NCBI RefSeq assembly: GCF_000350225.1
Contig: NW_005179198.1
Span: 46,881-110,880 of the forward strand
Length of the DNA stretch: 64,000 nucleotides
Reading direction: 5' to 3'
From: Chondrus crispus
Taxonomy: Eukaryota > Rhodophyta > Florideophyceae > Gigartinales > Gigartinaceae
Shown: positions 1 through 10,257 of the stretch, in pieces
Numbering within the stretch: the first letter of the stretch is position 1
Layout: every line of letters begins with the position of its first letter
Notes under the pieces: generated by a model
What the model saw: the letters and a program-made list of their open reading frames with translations, nothing else
The model's database searches: none
What the model was told of the DNA's origin: nothing
Translations under genes and position numbers: made by a program

Positions 1-317
1 GCTCCGGCATGGGGGCGCCGTGGCCATCATGAACGCAAAGGGGGAGCCGTCTCTCCCTAAAAGGCGACATGGACGCGAGACAATCCGCGCAGAAGTACGC
101 GAAGAAACCCAGCACCCGATTCGGATCGCGCGCTGGGTAAATGTCCTTGCTATGTCGCAAGTTTGCGTGCGCGTTACGACAGCGGGGAGAGGCCTGGTAT
201 TTTTGGAGCCCAAGCCGTCGCTGCAGCACCGCCACGGGGTGCGGCTGACCAACGGTGTCGCGGAAGTGCTACCAAACCAGGTCTTCGAGGTTATGGTCGC
301 GAATTTTTTTGCGTTAG
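1..317 (+). pseudogene. Gypsy pol, protease-to-RT linker (frameshifted, cut by window edge)
   Basis: This is the upstream continuation of the gypsy pol that follows. In the frame beginning at position 20 the translation around 170-305 contains GLVFLEPKPSL and RLTNGVAEVLPNQVFEV followed by VANF, a pattern typical of the segment just after the aspartic protease of Ty3/gypsy polyproteins. The frame then fails in the T-run at 304-310, where an indel moves the homologous reading into the next frame (RRLPKHTVVGYAKRNP at about 324-371). The protease active site itself would lie left of position 1. Family assignment is firm; calling the T-run change an inactivating indel is inference, since a sequencing error in a homopolymer would look the same. 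Confidence 0.75.
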
Positions 318-3300
318 GTACGACGACTGCCGAAACATACAGTCGTCGGATACGCAAAACGGAACCCTCTTGCCATTCTGACACCAGAGCGTCCGGTGGC
401 AGAGGAGATCGCGCACGCGTTGCACATTTCTAACTTGGACGGCCAAGAAGGAAAATTAGAAGCAGGACGGCCTGACTCCACCGCAAATATGAACGCGAAC
501 GAGAACGCGGAGGAGGAGCACGCTAGGTACCAAAATTTCGCGGAAGGTTCCGGACGCGTACAATATATGGATCCCAATTCGGACGCGGAAGATTGGGAAA
601 AGGAGATTGATCTATCACATGTGAAGGACGAGAAATTACGCTTACAGGTGCTTGAGATGCTACGCGAACACTCAAAGTTGTGGAACGGGTCGCTGGGGAT
701 GATCCGAGTGACGGAACATCGCATCCCATTTGAGCCCGGCACGAAGCCGATACGCGCCATGCCCTACCGCAAACGGCCCGCGATGCGCGAAATGGTGGCA
801 AAAGAAGTGAAGAAAATGTTGAACGCGGGAGTGATAGAGCCCGCCAATACGGAGTGGGCGTCCCCGGTTGTCCTTGTCCCAAAGAAGGACGGTAGTTTAC
901 GCTTCTGTGTGGACTACCGTCGCTTGAACGCGAAAACGCTGCCGGATTCGTATCCGCTTCCGCGTATGGACGACTGTATTGATTCATTGGGGGACGCGGC
1001 TGTGTTCACTACGCTGGACTGTAACTCAGGATATTGGCGGATTCCGGTCGCGCCGGAAGACTGCGACAAAACCACCTTTACCACCCATATGGAAACCTTC
1101 CGACATTTGCGGATGCCATTCGGGTTACGCGGAGCTCCAGACACTTTTCAACGCGCGCTGGACATAATTCTATCACGCGTACGATGGCAGATTTGCCTAG
1201 TGTATCTAGACGACGTTATCGTCTTTTTGCGTACGCACGCGGAGCACGCGAAACATTTGGACGCGGTCTTGGAAATTTTGAGAAGCGCCAGCATTTCTCT
1301 CAAGTTGAAGAAATGCAGCTTCTTTCAGCCACGCCTACACTACCTGGGGCATGTGATATCCCCAGGGAAGTTAAGCTTGGCAGAGGCCGCGGCAGACGTG
1401 TTCAAAACATTTACATTTCCCCGAACGTTGACACAAGTCAGGTCATTTCTCCGCGCATGTAATGTCTACCGCCGCTTTGTGCAGCGGCTCGCGAAAATCG
1501 CGCGCCCCCTCACCGATATGACGTGGAAGGACGCGGATTCGGACTACGATAACCCAACGGCGGCTCAGGTTCACGCGTTCGAAGAGCTCAAGGCGCGGAT
1601 GATCGCGCCCCCAATTCTCGCGCTCCCGAGATACGGACAGCCGTATATGATTGATACTGACGCGAGCGCGTATCAACTGGGATGCACGCTTTTACAAGAG
1701 CACGACGGGACCAACGATTGGCGTCCCGTCGGCTATTGGTCGTATTCCCTCAACGACAGTGAGCGGAACTACAGTGCGACTGAACGCGAATGTTTTGCCG
1801 TAGTGTGGGCCGTCCGCACACTACGGCCCTACATTGAGGGAACCAAATTTACCGTGAGGACATACCATGACGCGTTACAATGGCTGATGTCCCTCACAGA
1901 AAGCTCCGGCCGACTGACGCGTTGGCGACTACGGTTAGCGGAGTATGACTTCACCATCCAATACAGACCTGGACGCCTTCATCAAGTACCCGACGCGCTG
2001 TCGCGTCTCATTTCCCGGACGACAGCCGACGACCCTCGGAAGGCCGTCGAGGTGGATGACGACATTCCCACCTTCGACGGCACTACCGTACGCGATGTGT
2101 CAGATGAATTACGCCACCATACTTGTACCGCAAAATGCGACCACAAGAGCGACCACGTGTTCGTCACAACGCGAAACAAGGCGGCGAGAAGGAGAAAAGC
2201 GCGTTCACGCAACGGGCCGGTGGGCGACGAAGAAGCCCCGGCTTTACGAGAACGCGACGACCTATGGGCTGAGATAGAAGAATTCGACGCGGTGGATATT
2301 GAACGCCCTCAAGAACCAGGAATTGACGCGTCAGGCTCCCAGGCCCCTCCTCCACAAGATGACCTGCCGGCCCCTCTCACCGTGGAGGAGATAGTCGAGG
2401 AGCAACGCGTCGACGATTTCTGCCAAACCGTACTGGCCAGACAATCGGAAAGTCGCAACTCCGCGTTCTTTGAGGACCACCAAGGGGTGTTGAAGCGCAA
2501 GCACCCCTACGATCCTGAAATCATTCAAGTGGTGGTCCCTCAGTCACTACGCGCGCGTCTGTTGCGGCTCTGCCATGACCCCGCGATCGCGGGACATCCG
2601 GGGCAGAACTGCATGTATCACGCGCTCCGACGCTGGTATTACTGGCCACATTTGGCCGCGGACGTGGCAGCAACAGTACGCGGATGCCGGACATGCGCGA
2701 AGAATCGCGTCAAACTCCGAAAACATCTCAACCGGCTGAGATTGTTCCCCGCTACGTGTCCATTGGAGAGCCTCGCGATAGACATTCTTGGACCGCTTCC
2801 GAAGACCAAAGGAGGAAAACAATACCTTCTGGTAATAACGGACCGGTTCACAAAGTTAACTCAAGTCGTCGCGTTGAGGACAGTGACCGCGTACACAGTG
2901 GCGACCGCGTTTTGTGACGTATGGGTTTTCAAGTACGGCATTCCGCGTTCGCTGTTGTCCGATAATGGACCTCAATTTAACGCGAAGTTCTTCCACAGCG
3001 CGTGCCGGATCCTGGGGATTACGAACTTGTATACGTCCGCGTACTATCCCCAGACCAACGACCAAGTGGAGCGCTACAACCGTACTATCGCGTCTATGGT
3101 GCGTAACTACGTCAACGAACACCAAGACGATTGGGATGTGTACGTGGGGCCATTAACTTACGCGTACAACTCCCACGTACACAGGTCTACGGGTACGACC
3201 CCATTCGAGCTCGTACTCAGTCGACCTCCCCCAGAATTTTCGCTTCAAAGGGCGGAGGGGAACGCGCCCCTTCCAGATAGAAAAACGCATCGCACGGAGT

Positions 3301-3866
3301 TCCTTAAGAAACTGGACGAGACAATTCAGAAGGCATATAGCAGCCTGCGACGAACGCAGGCTCGCTACAAACGCGATTTCGACAAACGCGTGAGACGCGT
3401 AAACACGCGAGTCAAGCCTGGAAATTATGTATACCTTGACTCTACGGACGGATCGAAGACATCAAATAAGCTGGCGTCACCAGCCGTGGGACCTTACCGC
3501 GTCCTCGCGAATGACCAACGTACCATCACGATTGATCGTGATGGGGTCACAGAACGCGTGTCCGCTGATAGGTGTGGGTACGCGCCACCACCTGTGGACG
3601 CACCACGGGCAAGCACAACCGCGCCGGGTGACCTTGCTGACAAGGTCACCACGGGGACACAGTACGCGGTGGACCGGCTTCTCGATCATCGCGTAATGGA
3701 AAACGGGACCGCGGAGTTCAAGGTGAAGTGGGCAGACTACGAAGAGCCCACGTGGACAGCAAGGACACATATCCCCGAAGAACTCGTCTCGCGTTACGCG
3801 AGCCGACTACGCGCACGCACGAGTAGGGACCTCACAACCGAGTTGAACGCGGACGTTCAACCTTAA
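318..3866 (+). CDS. Ty3/gypsy pol polyprotein with C-terminal chromodomain (5' partial)
   Basis: The frame is open from 318 to a TAA at 3864-3866; no true start is visible because this is the body of a polyprotein. Counting residues from position 396: reverse transcriptase about 135-320 (VPKKDGSLRF, PFGL, YLDD at 270-273); RNase H about 405-535 (first Asp in IDTDAS, Glu in TEREC); integrase zinc motif of HHCC type near 735-790; catalytic core with IDILG, LLSDNGPQF and QVERYN giving D,D,E; a GPY-like tail (VGPYRVL); and a chromodomain at about 1090-1135 (YAVDRLL, VKWADY, PTWTA). Chromodomains on chromoviral integrases steer insertion to marked chromatin. Oddities: RNase H has RTYHDAL where families normally have TDH, so an acidic residue is replaced by Tyr, and S follows YLDDVIVF in relatives but L does here. 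The stop is followed at once by a purine tract at 3867-3875. The frame is open for 1183 codons, so the copy looks fairly recent. Confidence 0.92.
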   Translation, partial: VRRLPKHTVVGYAKRNPLAILTPERPVAEEIAHALHISNLDGQEGKLEAGRPDSTANMNANENAEEEHARYQNFAEGSGRVQYMDPNSDAEDWEKEIDLSHVKDEKLRLQVLEMLREHSKLWNGSLGMIRVTEHRIPFEPGTKPIRAMPYRKRPAMREMVAKEVKKMLNAGVIEPANTEWASPVVLVPKKDGSLRFCVDYRRLNAKTLPDSYPLPRMDDCIDSLGDAAVFTTLDCNSGYWRIPVAPEDCDKTTFTTHMETFRHLRMPFGLRGAPDTFQRALDIILSRVRWQICLVYLDDVIVFLRTHAEHAKHLDAVLEILRSASISLKLKKCSFFQPRLHYLGHVISPGKLSLAEAAADVFKTFTFPRTLTQVRSFLRACNVYRRFVQRLAKIARPLTDMTWKDADSDYDNPTAAQVHAFEELKARMIAPPILALPRYGQPYMIDTDASAYQLGCTLLQEHDGTNDWRPVGYWSYSLNDSERNYSATERECFAVVWAVRTLRPYIEGTKFTVRTYHDALQWLMSLTESSGRLTRWRLRLAEYDFTIQYRPGRLHQVPDALSRLISRTTADDPRKAVEVDDDIPTFDGTTVRDVSDELRHHTCTAKCDHKSDHVFVTTRNKAARRRKARSRNGPVGDEEAPALRERDDLWAEIEEFDAVDIERPQEPGIDASGSQAPPPQDDLPAPLTVEEIVEEQRVDDFCQTVLARQSESRNSAFFEDHQGVLKRKHPYDPEIIQVVVPQSLRARLLRLCHDPAIAGHPGQNCMYHALRRWYYWPHLAADVAATVRGCRTCAKNRVKLRKHLNRLRLFPATCPLESLAIDILGPLPKTKGGKQYLLVITDRFTKLTQVVALRTVTAYTVATAFCDVWVFKYGIPRSLLSDNGPQFNAKFFHSACRILGITNLYTSAYYPQTNDQVERYNRTIASMVRNYVNEHQDDWDVYVGPLTYAYNSHVHRSTGTTPFELVLSRPPPEFSLQRAEGNAPLPDRKTHRTEFLKKLDETIQKAYSSLRRTQARYKRDFDKRVRRVNTRVKPGNYVYLDSTDGSKTSNKLASPAVGPYRVLANDQRTITIDRDGVTERVSADRCGYAPPPVDAPRASTTAPGDLADKVTTGTQYAVDRLLDHRVMENGTAEFKVKWADYEEPTWTARTHIPEELVSRYASRLRARTSRDLTTELNADVQP

Positions 3867-5530
3867 GGGGAGGGCCCTCAACCGCTTCTGACGCATCGCA
3901 TTCCAAGTAACTCAGGGAAGCGAAGCACGCGCACCCCTCGGCAGAGCCGACAATCAAGAAAGAATTCGACCCTGAGCAGCCATGCAAAATGAGGCGGACG
4001 AACTCGGACTGTATTCGCAAAAACCGGAAGGCTGAAGATACCGTACCAAACGCCCGAACGAGACGGTTGACGTCAAAATAATACGCAAGGTGAGATGGAA
4101 CACTAGGTCCGCGGACAGACAGCAGAGAGCACAGTACACGCGCAGTGAAGCTCCACGCTCGGCAGGGCTACTATAACTATGCTGACTCCAGGCCTCCGCA
4201 TTATAGTAACGAAGTATAGAGCACGCCTTGGAAACCCCACGATCAGCAGCCGGACAAACGACGCCACGCCCGACGCACAAAGATCACACGCGCAAGAAGA
4301 ACAATGGAGATAGGCCCCAGGACTTAGACGTGAGACGCCGCAAGTCACGAGACCAGCTAACGCCTCATGAAGGGGCAGGAGATGACGTCCGGTACTGTAC
4401 GCTCGCGTGCAGTGGCCAAGCCGCCGCCTCCCGGCGGAAATTTAACGAGAAATTAGCTCAGATGACGCGGTCAGCGACATGGCTTACACTGGCGCGCCGT
4501 ACGCGGGACACGCAATTCTGGGGTAACTCGCACCGCGCCGCGATCCAAGACGCCGACGCCCCTCCTCGCCACCACGTCCTTGGACTTCATGGGTACGGAC
4601 CCTGTGGACGATCGCGCAGCCGCGGCCGAATTGCACGCCACATGGCCGCGATCGCCCTGCGAATGGTACCCGAACGCACATCAAGTACGCGAACGCGCCC
4701 TCGAAGCAGCACGGAGCTGGCTATGCTAACGATCGCGCAGTCGCGGCCGAATGTACGCGACACGGCCCCGCAGACGCGATCGTTTTGCAAATGCTACCTG
4801 AGTAGCTCGAATACACATCAGCGGCGCGGGACGCCTCTCCAATCGCGTAGGACTCCTTCGGGGACCACTGACTCGGACTTATTTGTCGTTTTTGCAAACC
4901 GCGCACGCGAAGCAGAAGTTCGTCGTGCGACAACCAATATGAGTTACGTCCACACCCTTGGGGCATGAACAACGGGAAGAGAAGAGAAGACCGGAAGACT
5001 GTCGCGCGACGAACAAGGTATGAATAAGACTGCCGCTCAACGGGGCAGGGGCCAAGTGGCCATAGAAGATACTAAGGAACGGCGCACTCTCGCTACCGCG
5101 AACAGAGCCCTATAAGAAATCCGCCATCAACGCTACGTCTGGGAAGTTTCTGTAGTGCAATGCGCCTGTCGGGCAGAGACCGCGGTCCGATGGTCCAGCA
5201 AAAACAACAACAGCAACAAAAAGAAGAACTGCCGATGGCACAGCGCTACGGAGTGTCCGACTCTCCCTTCTCCGTTTAAACGAGCTTGCGACTCGTAGTA
5301 GCTCGGATCCCTGATGGGGGGGGGGGCACAGAGAAATAGCCCGGCCCGGGATCGGTGTGGTAGAGACTTGCGAAGAGATCTGCTTGACGAGTGTGGGGTG
5401 GGGCGCGTACGTAGGTACTCCGGTTCCACTGGGTTGTAAGGCCAATGCTCGTTGAGCTTCTTCGACACCTTGTAACGCGACAAGGCCTTCGACGGGGGCC
5501 TCGCAACGCAGCCCGACGGGATGAAATGAA

Positions 5531-5617
5531 AGTAGCAGCGCTACGTCAACCGTGTCGCCCGATGGCTCGAAACACCTACACCGGTTCGGTCGCAACCGAG
5601 GCCGATGGCACCAACAC
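5531..5617 (+). repeat. 87-bp direct repeat, copy 1
   Basis: The block beginning AGTAGCAGCGCTACGTCAAC and ending GGCACCAACAC recurs at 5688-5774 with only one obvious difference (C to T about 20 bases in). The two copies are 157 bp apart, start to start. No coding role is seen. Confidence 0.9.
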
Positions 5618-5687
5618 TGGCTCGTACTACGACGGAGCCCTTCGAGGGAGACGTCGTTGCAACAGTCTCCGTCGGAAAATGGGTCAC

Positions 5688-5774
5688 AGTAGCAGCGCTA
5701 CGTCAACTGTGTCGCCCGATGGCTCGAAACACCTACACCGGTTCGGTCGCAACCGAGGCCGATGGCACCAACAC
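5688..5774 (+). repeat. 87-bp direct repeat, copy 2
   Basis: Near-identical partner of 5531-5617. It probably arose by local tandem duplication followed by divergence of the 70-bp spacer. Confidence 0.9.
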
Positions 5775-7607
5775 AAGATAAGGGAAAAATAGGTAGAATT
5801 AGAGATAGAAAAGGATAGGGAAATAAAGGAAAGAGAAAAGGGAACCCCGAGCGATAGAGGATGCCGTAGGGTTAGGTAAAAGGGAGCGTCTTGATAGAGA
5901 CGGACTTCGACCAAGGCGACATTCAACTCCGGCAACTCGGGTTACCTTTACTGACTTGGTGGTCAGAGGGCTAAGGTATATATCGCCCCGCCGGTGCCAC
6001 TACAGTGGCTCGCGGCGCTAGATCCTAGATCTAATCTAGTGTCAGCAAAATTAATGCCAACTAATTAACTAAATAAAATAAAATAATTAAAAATTAAAAC
6101 TGTGCAGTTATTCACACGTGTGTCCCCCAACCCAGACTACTTTTCATATCCAAATATTTTCCTTTCTTTTCACCCCCCTGTAGAGCCCATCATTGCACTA
6201 CAGTTCCTGGCCACTCCGACATTACCCTCGACAGTCGCACCGGCTGCTCATCACTACCTGGCAGACCCTCACGATCCAAAGGTCACCCGAGAAAAGACCC
6301 TCTCTCGCGAGCACGCAGTAGCAGTACAGTACGACTCTGCGCTGCATGCTCACAAGGATCAGGAAGAGAGATATATTTTGCCGATATAAACCCCGCCCAA
6401 CCGACGAGGAAGGCCAAAGGCTCGTACAACGCATGTACACGTCCGTGAATCAGGTACCCGGCGACGTTCGCCTCGTTGGTGTTGATGAATGGTTCAAAAT
6501 CGGTCATGCTCTCTTACCCACTGTACTACGAGAGGGCGCCGCGGCATAGCTTCCACCACAGTTGATGTCATTTCAGCGGATCCAGGGCGTGTCATCTGCC
6601 GAAAGATCCCCTTATCGATGTTTAGTGACGAATAATTTATTCGTGACCCAAGAGCCTCGTACTTCACAAGGTCGACGAACAAGAGCTCAACGACGTTGTC
6701 CGTTCTTTTTTGCCAACGCGCGGGTACAGCCTATGTGAAGGCGACTATAGTCGCTCTTGGCTAGAATTCACTTCCCGCCTAAAGTACCCACGTCAGTCCC
6801 CGACAGTGAGGATAACGTCCTTATACAAGACCGCAGTTGGGGATTGTCCTCAACTGCGGAACGGCCCCGGAATCGAGTAAGATTGCGACGGACCAGAAAA
6901 GCACAGGTCGCAAAGGCGATCAAGAACACCGCCAATCATATCACTACACGCGTAAACGAGGAGAAGACGAAATATTATCCCACTGGTTGGAGCATACCTC
7001 AGCCTGGAAGACCAAGATCGTATTAGGCACCCGTCTTGGATAGGGCGCCCTCCGAGTGGTCACATGAACTTATTACGTGAAGGTTTGACTGGTTTTCGGT
7101 GAGGGAACGGGAGCCATGGCTCAGGGGTCTCAGTCGAATGGCCCGCGGGATGAGATGCGGAAGGTGTCAGCACGATAGCTGAACGCGGGCAGAAGGATAT
7201 GGCCGGTCGCATGGAAGGGAACGAATTACAGGATGACGTACCGGGATTTGTGAACGAATGCGAACACACCTGCAGGGACCAGTGACTCAATTGGATCGGG
7301 ACCGGTGTCGGAGATCTCGCGTGCTCTCAGACGTTGCCAAATCTCGCGATACCGCTTCGTGACTACATGATGTATTGCCTCTCGCGGGTAAGGAACCCAC
7401 TTGGCCACGCGTCGAAGCGTCGTCCACCGCAGAGGAACAACGCGAGATAATGGTGTCGATTTTCGGGCAGTTATCCTACTACGCAAGTTGTTGCTGTGGG
7501 GGATCCGTATGCGGTCTGTGTCGAGAGAAGACATGGTGATGATTCACGTCCTGCAAGTGATCCAGTCCCCCATGACCGAGTCGTGGCCGGAATTGCAAGA
7601 GACTATG

Positions 7608-8245
7608 TGTAGTATAACCCCCCCTGGGGCTTTTTAGATTAGATCAACAACGGATCCAATACTGTAGAGCCTCGGGCTCTACAGTACTACCGCGCGTGGC
7701 CACGTGTACCCCTCGGGTACAGGCCGCACGCGCATACACGTGTACTGTCAGCCACGATGGCTCACAGTATTACAGTACGGTCCGATCGGTACTACAGTAG
7801 ACCACTACAGTGCTTCAGTACTGTAGTGTTATAGATTGTTTTGTATATTAAATATGGAGCGGACCGGCGGCGGTGGAGGAGGACAAGCACGGACTTGTCA
7901 CCCACCGACCGTCAAGGTCCGACTTCCCGCTTATTCTAAGGTAACGCTCGCTAATTACCTTAGAAGCGGCACCGAGCGCGGGTTGAGGACGCGCGCGGTA
8001 CGCCCACGAGCTGGCTCCGCCTCCGCCCGTCGGTACTGGATCGTTACCTAGTACCGCACCGGGGCGTCGAGGCGTCGAACCGCTCGTGCGTACCGGCGTC
8101 CTCCCCGTTCCCGCTCTACCACGCTACCCGGGCCCGCTGCCCGGTGCCGTTAGCTGGTGTCCTGCTTCACCCCCGTCTTCCCGATCGACAAGGGTCTCGG
8201 TGGAACTGCGCATACACCCCTATCGCTGGGGGTGTTTATGCTACA
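7608..8245 (+). mobile_element. Solo LTR-G (gypsy-type), copy G1, with TSD
   Basis: A 638-bp LTR begins TGTAGTATAA and ends TTATGCTACA, so its ends are near-perfect 10-bp inverted repeats. It is flanked by the 5-bp duplication CTATG at 7603-7607 and 8246-8250. Just inside the left end is a C-run followed by TGGGG. The U3 part holds several short hairpins built from ACTGTAG/CTACAGT, then a TATA-like TTGTATATTAAAT near 7842-7854. Just inside the right end is a hairpin ACACCCC/GGGGTGT. No internal gypsy sequence is attached, so it is a solo LTR left by LTR-LTR recombination. Confidence 0.95.
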
Positions 8246-8250
8246 CTATG

Positions 8251-10257
8251 CAGTACCATGCGGAGCACTCGGGGCTGTACTTTCAAAGGATGGCTGCCTC
8301 GAGTATCGGTAAAGCCCCGCACGAGGTACAAACGCAGGAGGCAGACGCACAGAGGCATGCAAGAAGCCAGGGGTGTACATAAATCGCTCCACGCCACGCC
8401 GCGCTCGGTTTTTATAGCGTCCCGAGGAAAGCCAATGCGAAGGATATCCGGGTTTCGCGCATAGGCAATTTGCCCTATTTCGCGTGAGGAAACAGGGGGA
8501 AACCCCTCTGGCATTATTGGGGAGTTATGAGGGATGGAACACGAAGTATCTTAGGGAGAAAGCAATGCGAAATGGAGGTTAACCTGCATGGGACGAAGCG
8601 CTAGGGAAAAATGGTCACCCTCGCCATCGGCGCCACCCCAATCAAGTCACATCTCCGACCAAAGTCCCAGAACAACCTGCAGGCAGTCCCTCGACCGTGT
8701 CGAAGATGCGCGCGGATGACCCCCGCACCCGAGTGGCATGGGGTATGACGAGGACAGAGGTCGTCGCCTGCGGTGAGAAGAGAGTCGAGGCTGGGCAGAG
8801 TGACGAGCAAGGCGGATGAAGAGGCACATACAGGCTGCGTCATGCATACTCGCTTGTAGAAGACGAGGCATGCCTGCTGACAGGGCAATTTTCTACGTGT
8901 TCTGTACTGTACGGGGATCGGCGCCCCATCTCATGATTTGGCAGCGGTCCCGTCTCGTTGCAAATTTTGGAAATTTTTGAGGGACGGATGGCAGCGCACC
9001 AATCACAGATCTCGCCGAGATTTTAGCCGAAAATGCAGTTGGAATTTTTGCCGATTTTTTCGCATTGCTGGAAGGACACTGCTGGAAGGACACTGCTGGA
9101 AGGACACTGCAATTATCTACATTTTTGGAAGATTTGACCAAGGGCCCATGGCGGGCACTGGCGCGTACAGTGCGCATCAAGGACGCGCTTCGCGAGCGTC
9201 GTAGACGTCGCACGTGATCAGGACGTACGGACGACGTGCAGGACGGCGGGGCTCGGTGGTACTCCGGCAATGGAGTTCACGCGGTCGCTGGGCAACGCGG
9301 GGGTCGGGTATCTGTAAGGAGGACGCGTCAACAGCACCTAGCACAAGCGGCGCGGTAGGAAGATCGCGGTCAGCTGGGGGCAGGAGGTGGCTCTGTCGGG
9401 CGATGTCCCGGCAGCCGGCGGGGGTGGGTGAAAATGAGGAGGGCAGAATTGCCACTCGGAAGCGTACCGTCACGAAGGGCAGAAGCGTCCAGGAAGGGCA
9501 CAGAATACGCCCCGACGAGTACCCCTGCGCGCACCGCCTCGGTGCTAGGTAGGTCCGAGCACATGCCCCAGGCCATACAAAGGCCCTCATGCTCGTCCGC
9601 CGCAAGGGAACCGAGTCCGCCTCCACGCCACCGGGACTTACGACCTCCGGCTGGCGACGGCCGAGTACTGTCTCTGAAGCAGGTCCCGCCACTATTCACC
9701 CTGTTGCGCGCGCCGACCACGCGCCGCACAGAATTTCGGCCTCACTCTGACCTACGCGAGGAGGGATGCCAGGCGCCCTTCGACCCATCGCGCACAACGT
9801 ACGCCCACACTTGGAGACCCTACCCCCACGGTCGCGAAAGCATAGCGTCGTGTGCAAGCATTGGCATCGTTCATGCCAAATATGTTTTGACGCGCAACCC
9901 TCCGGACACCATTTCCGCGCTTCAAGAAGCGTTGTGACGTCCTCAAACGCCAGACCACGCCTCACGGATGCTCTATTTTCTACCGATGGCCCCTCCTCCG
10001 CCGTGCTCGATACGTTGGGAGCATTAACACTCTTTGCAAGTAACTCTCCAGTAACTATGGCACTATCATCGGAGGAGCAGTCCTCCTCAGGAGACTACGC
10101 TCCGTACCAACGAGATCACGAGTATTTCCGTGCTGACAAGGACAACGAGCATGGATCGAATTTCCGGGAGATGAGAAGGGGAGCCAAGCCCCTTTTTACT
10201 GTAACCATCTACACGCACGACTACTTACCGGCGGGCAACTATGACCAAGTCTCGAAA
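8251..10257. other. No assignable gene
   Basis: Open frames here are short and shadow one another in GC-rich sequence. Apart from a 14-bp tandem repeat at 9066-9107 I see no domain, RNA or transposon signature. The short frame ending near 7607 continues in register after the LTR and one TSD are removed (through about 8382), but it is too short and featureless to call a gene. Confidence 0.5.
9066..9107 (+). repeat. 14-bp tandem repeat, three units
   Basis: Three perfect tandem copies of TGCTGGAAGGACAC are followed by a partial TGC. Confidence 0.95.

Larger units (their letters stand above)
3867..7607. other. No assignable gene; gypsy 3' flank and GC-rich repeats
   Basis: The stretch begins with the purine tract of the gypsy element. 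The first 20 or so bases match the same position after the second gypsy (51058 onwards) and then similarity ends. The region 4228-4968 is open for 246 codons but starts with TTG, is Arg/Thr/Ser-rich and shows no domain. Inside it two imperfect direct copies of a CGATCGCGCAG-CGGCCGAA block occur near 4608 and 4730. There is a G-run at 5317-5327, an 87-bp direct repeat (listed separately) and an AT-rich tract at 6045-6100. I recognise no gene. Confidence 0.6.

Noticed and set aside
4228-4968. 246-codon open frame after the gypsy
   Set aside because: Begins with TTG, Arg/Ser/Thr-rich, no motif, and lies in repeat-containing GC-rich flank; openness is expected from composition.
7401-8382. A host gene split by solo LTR-G1
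   Set aside because: The frame does continue after removing LTR and TSD, but the joined segment is short, has a stop close upstream and shows no domain.
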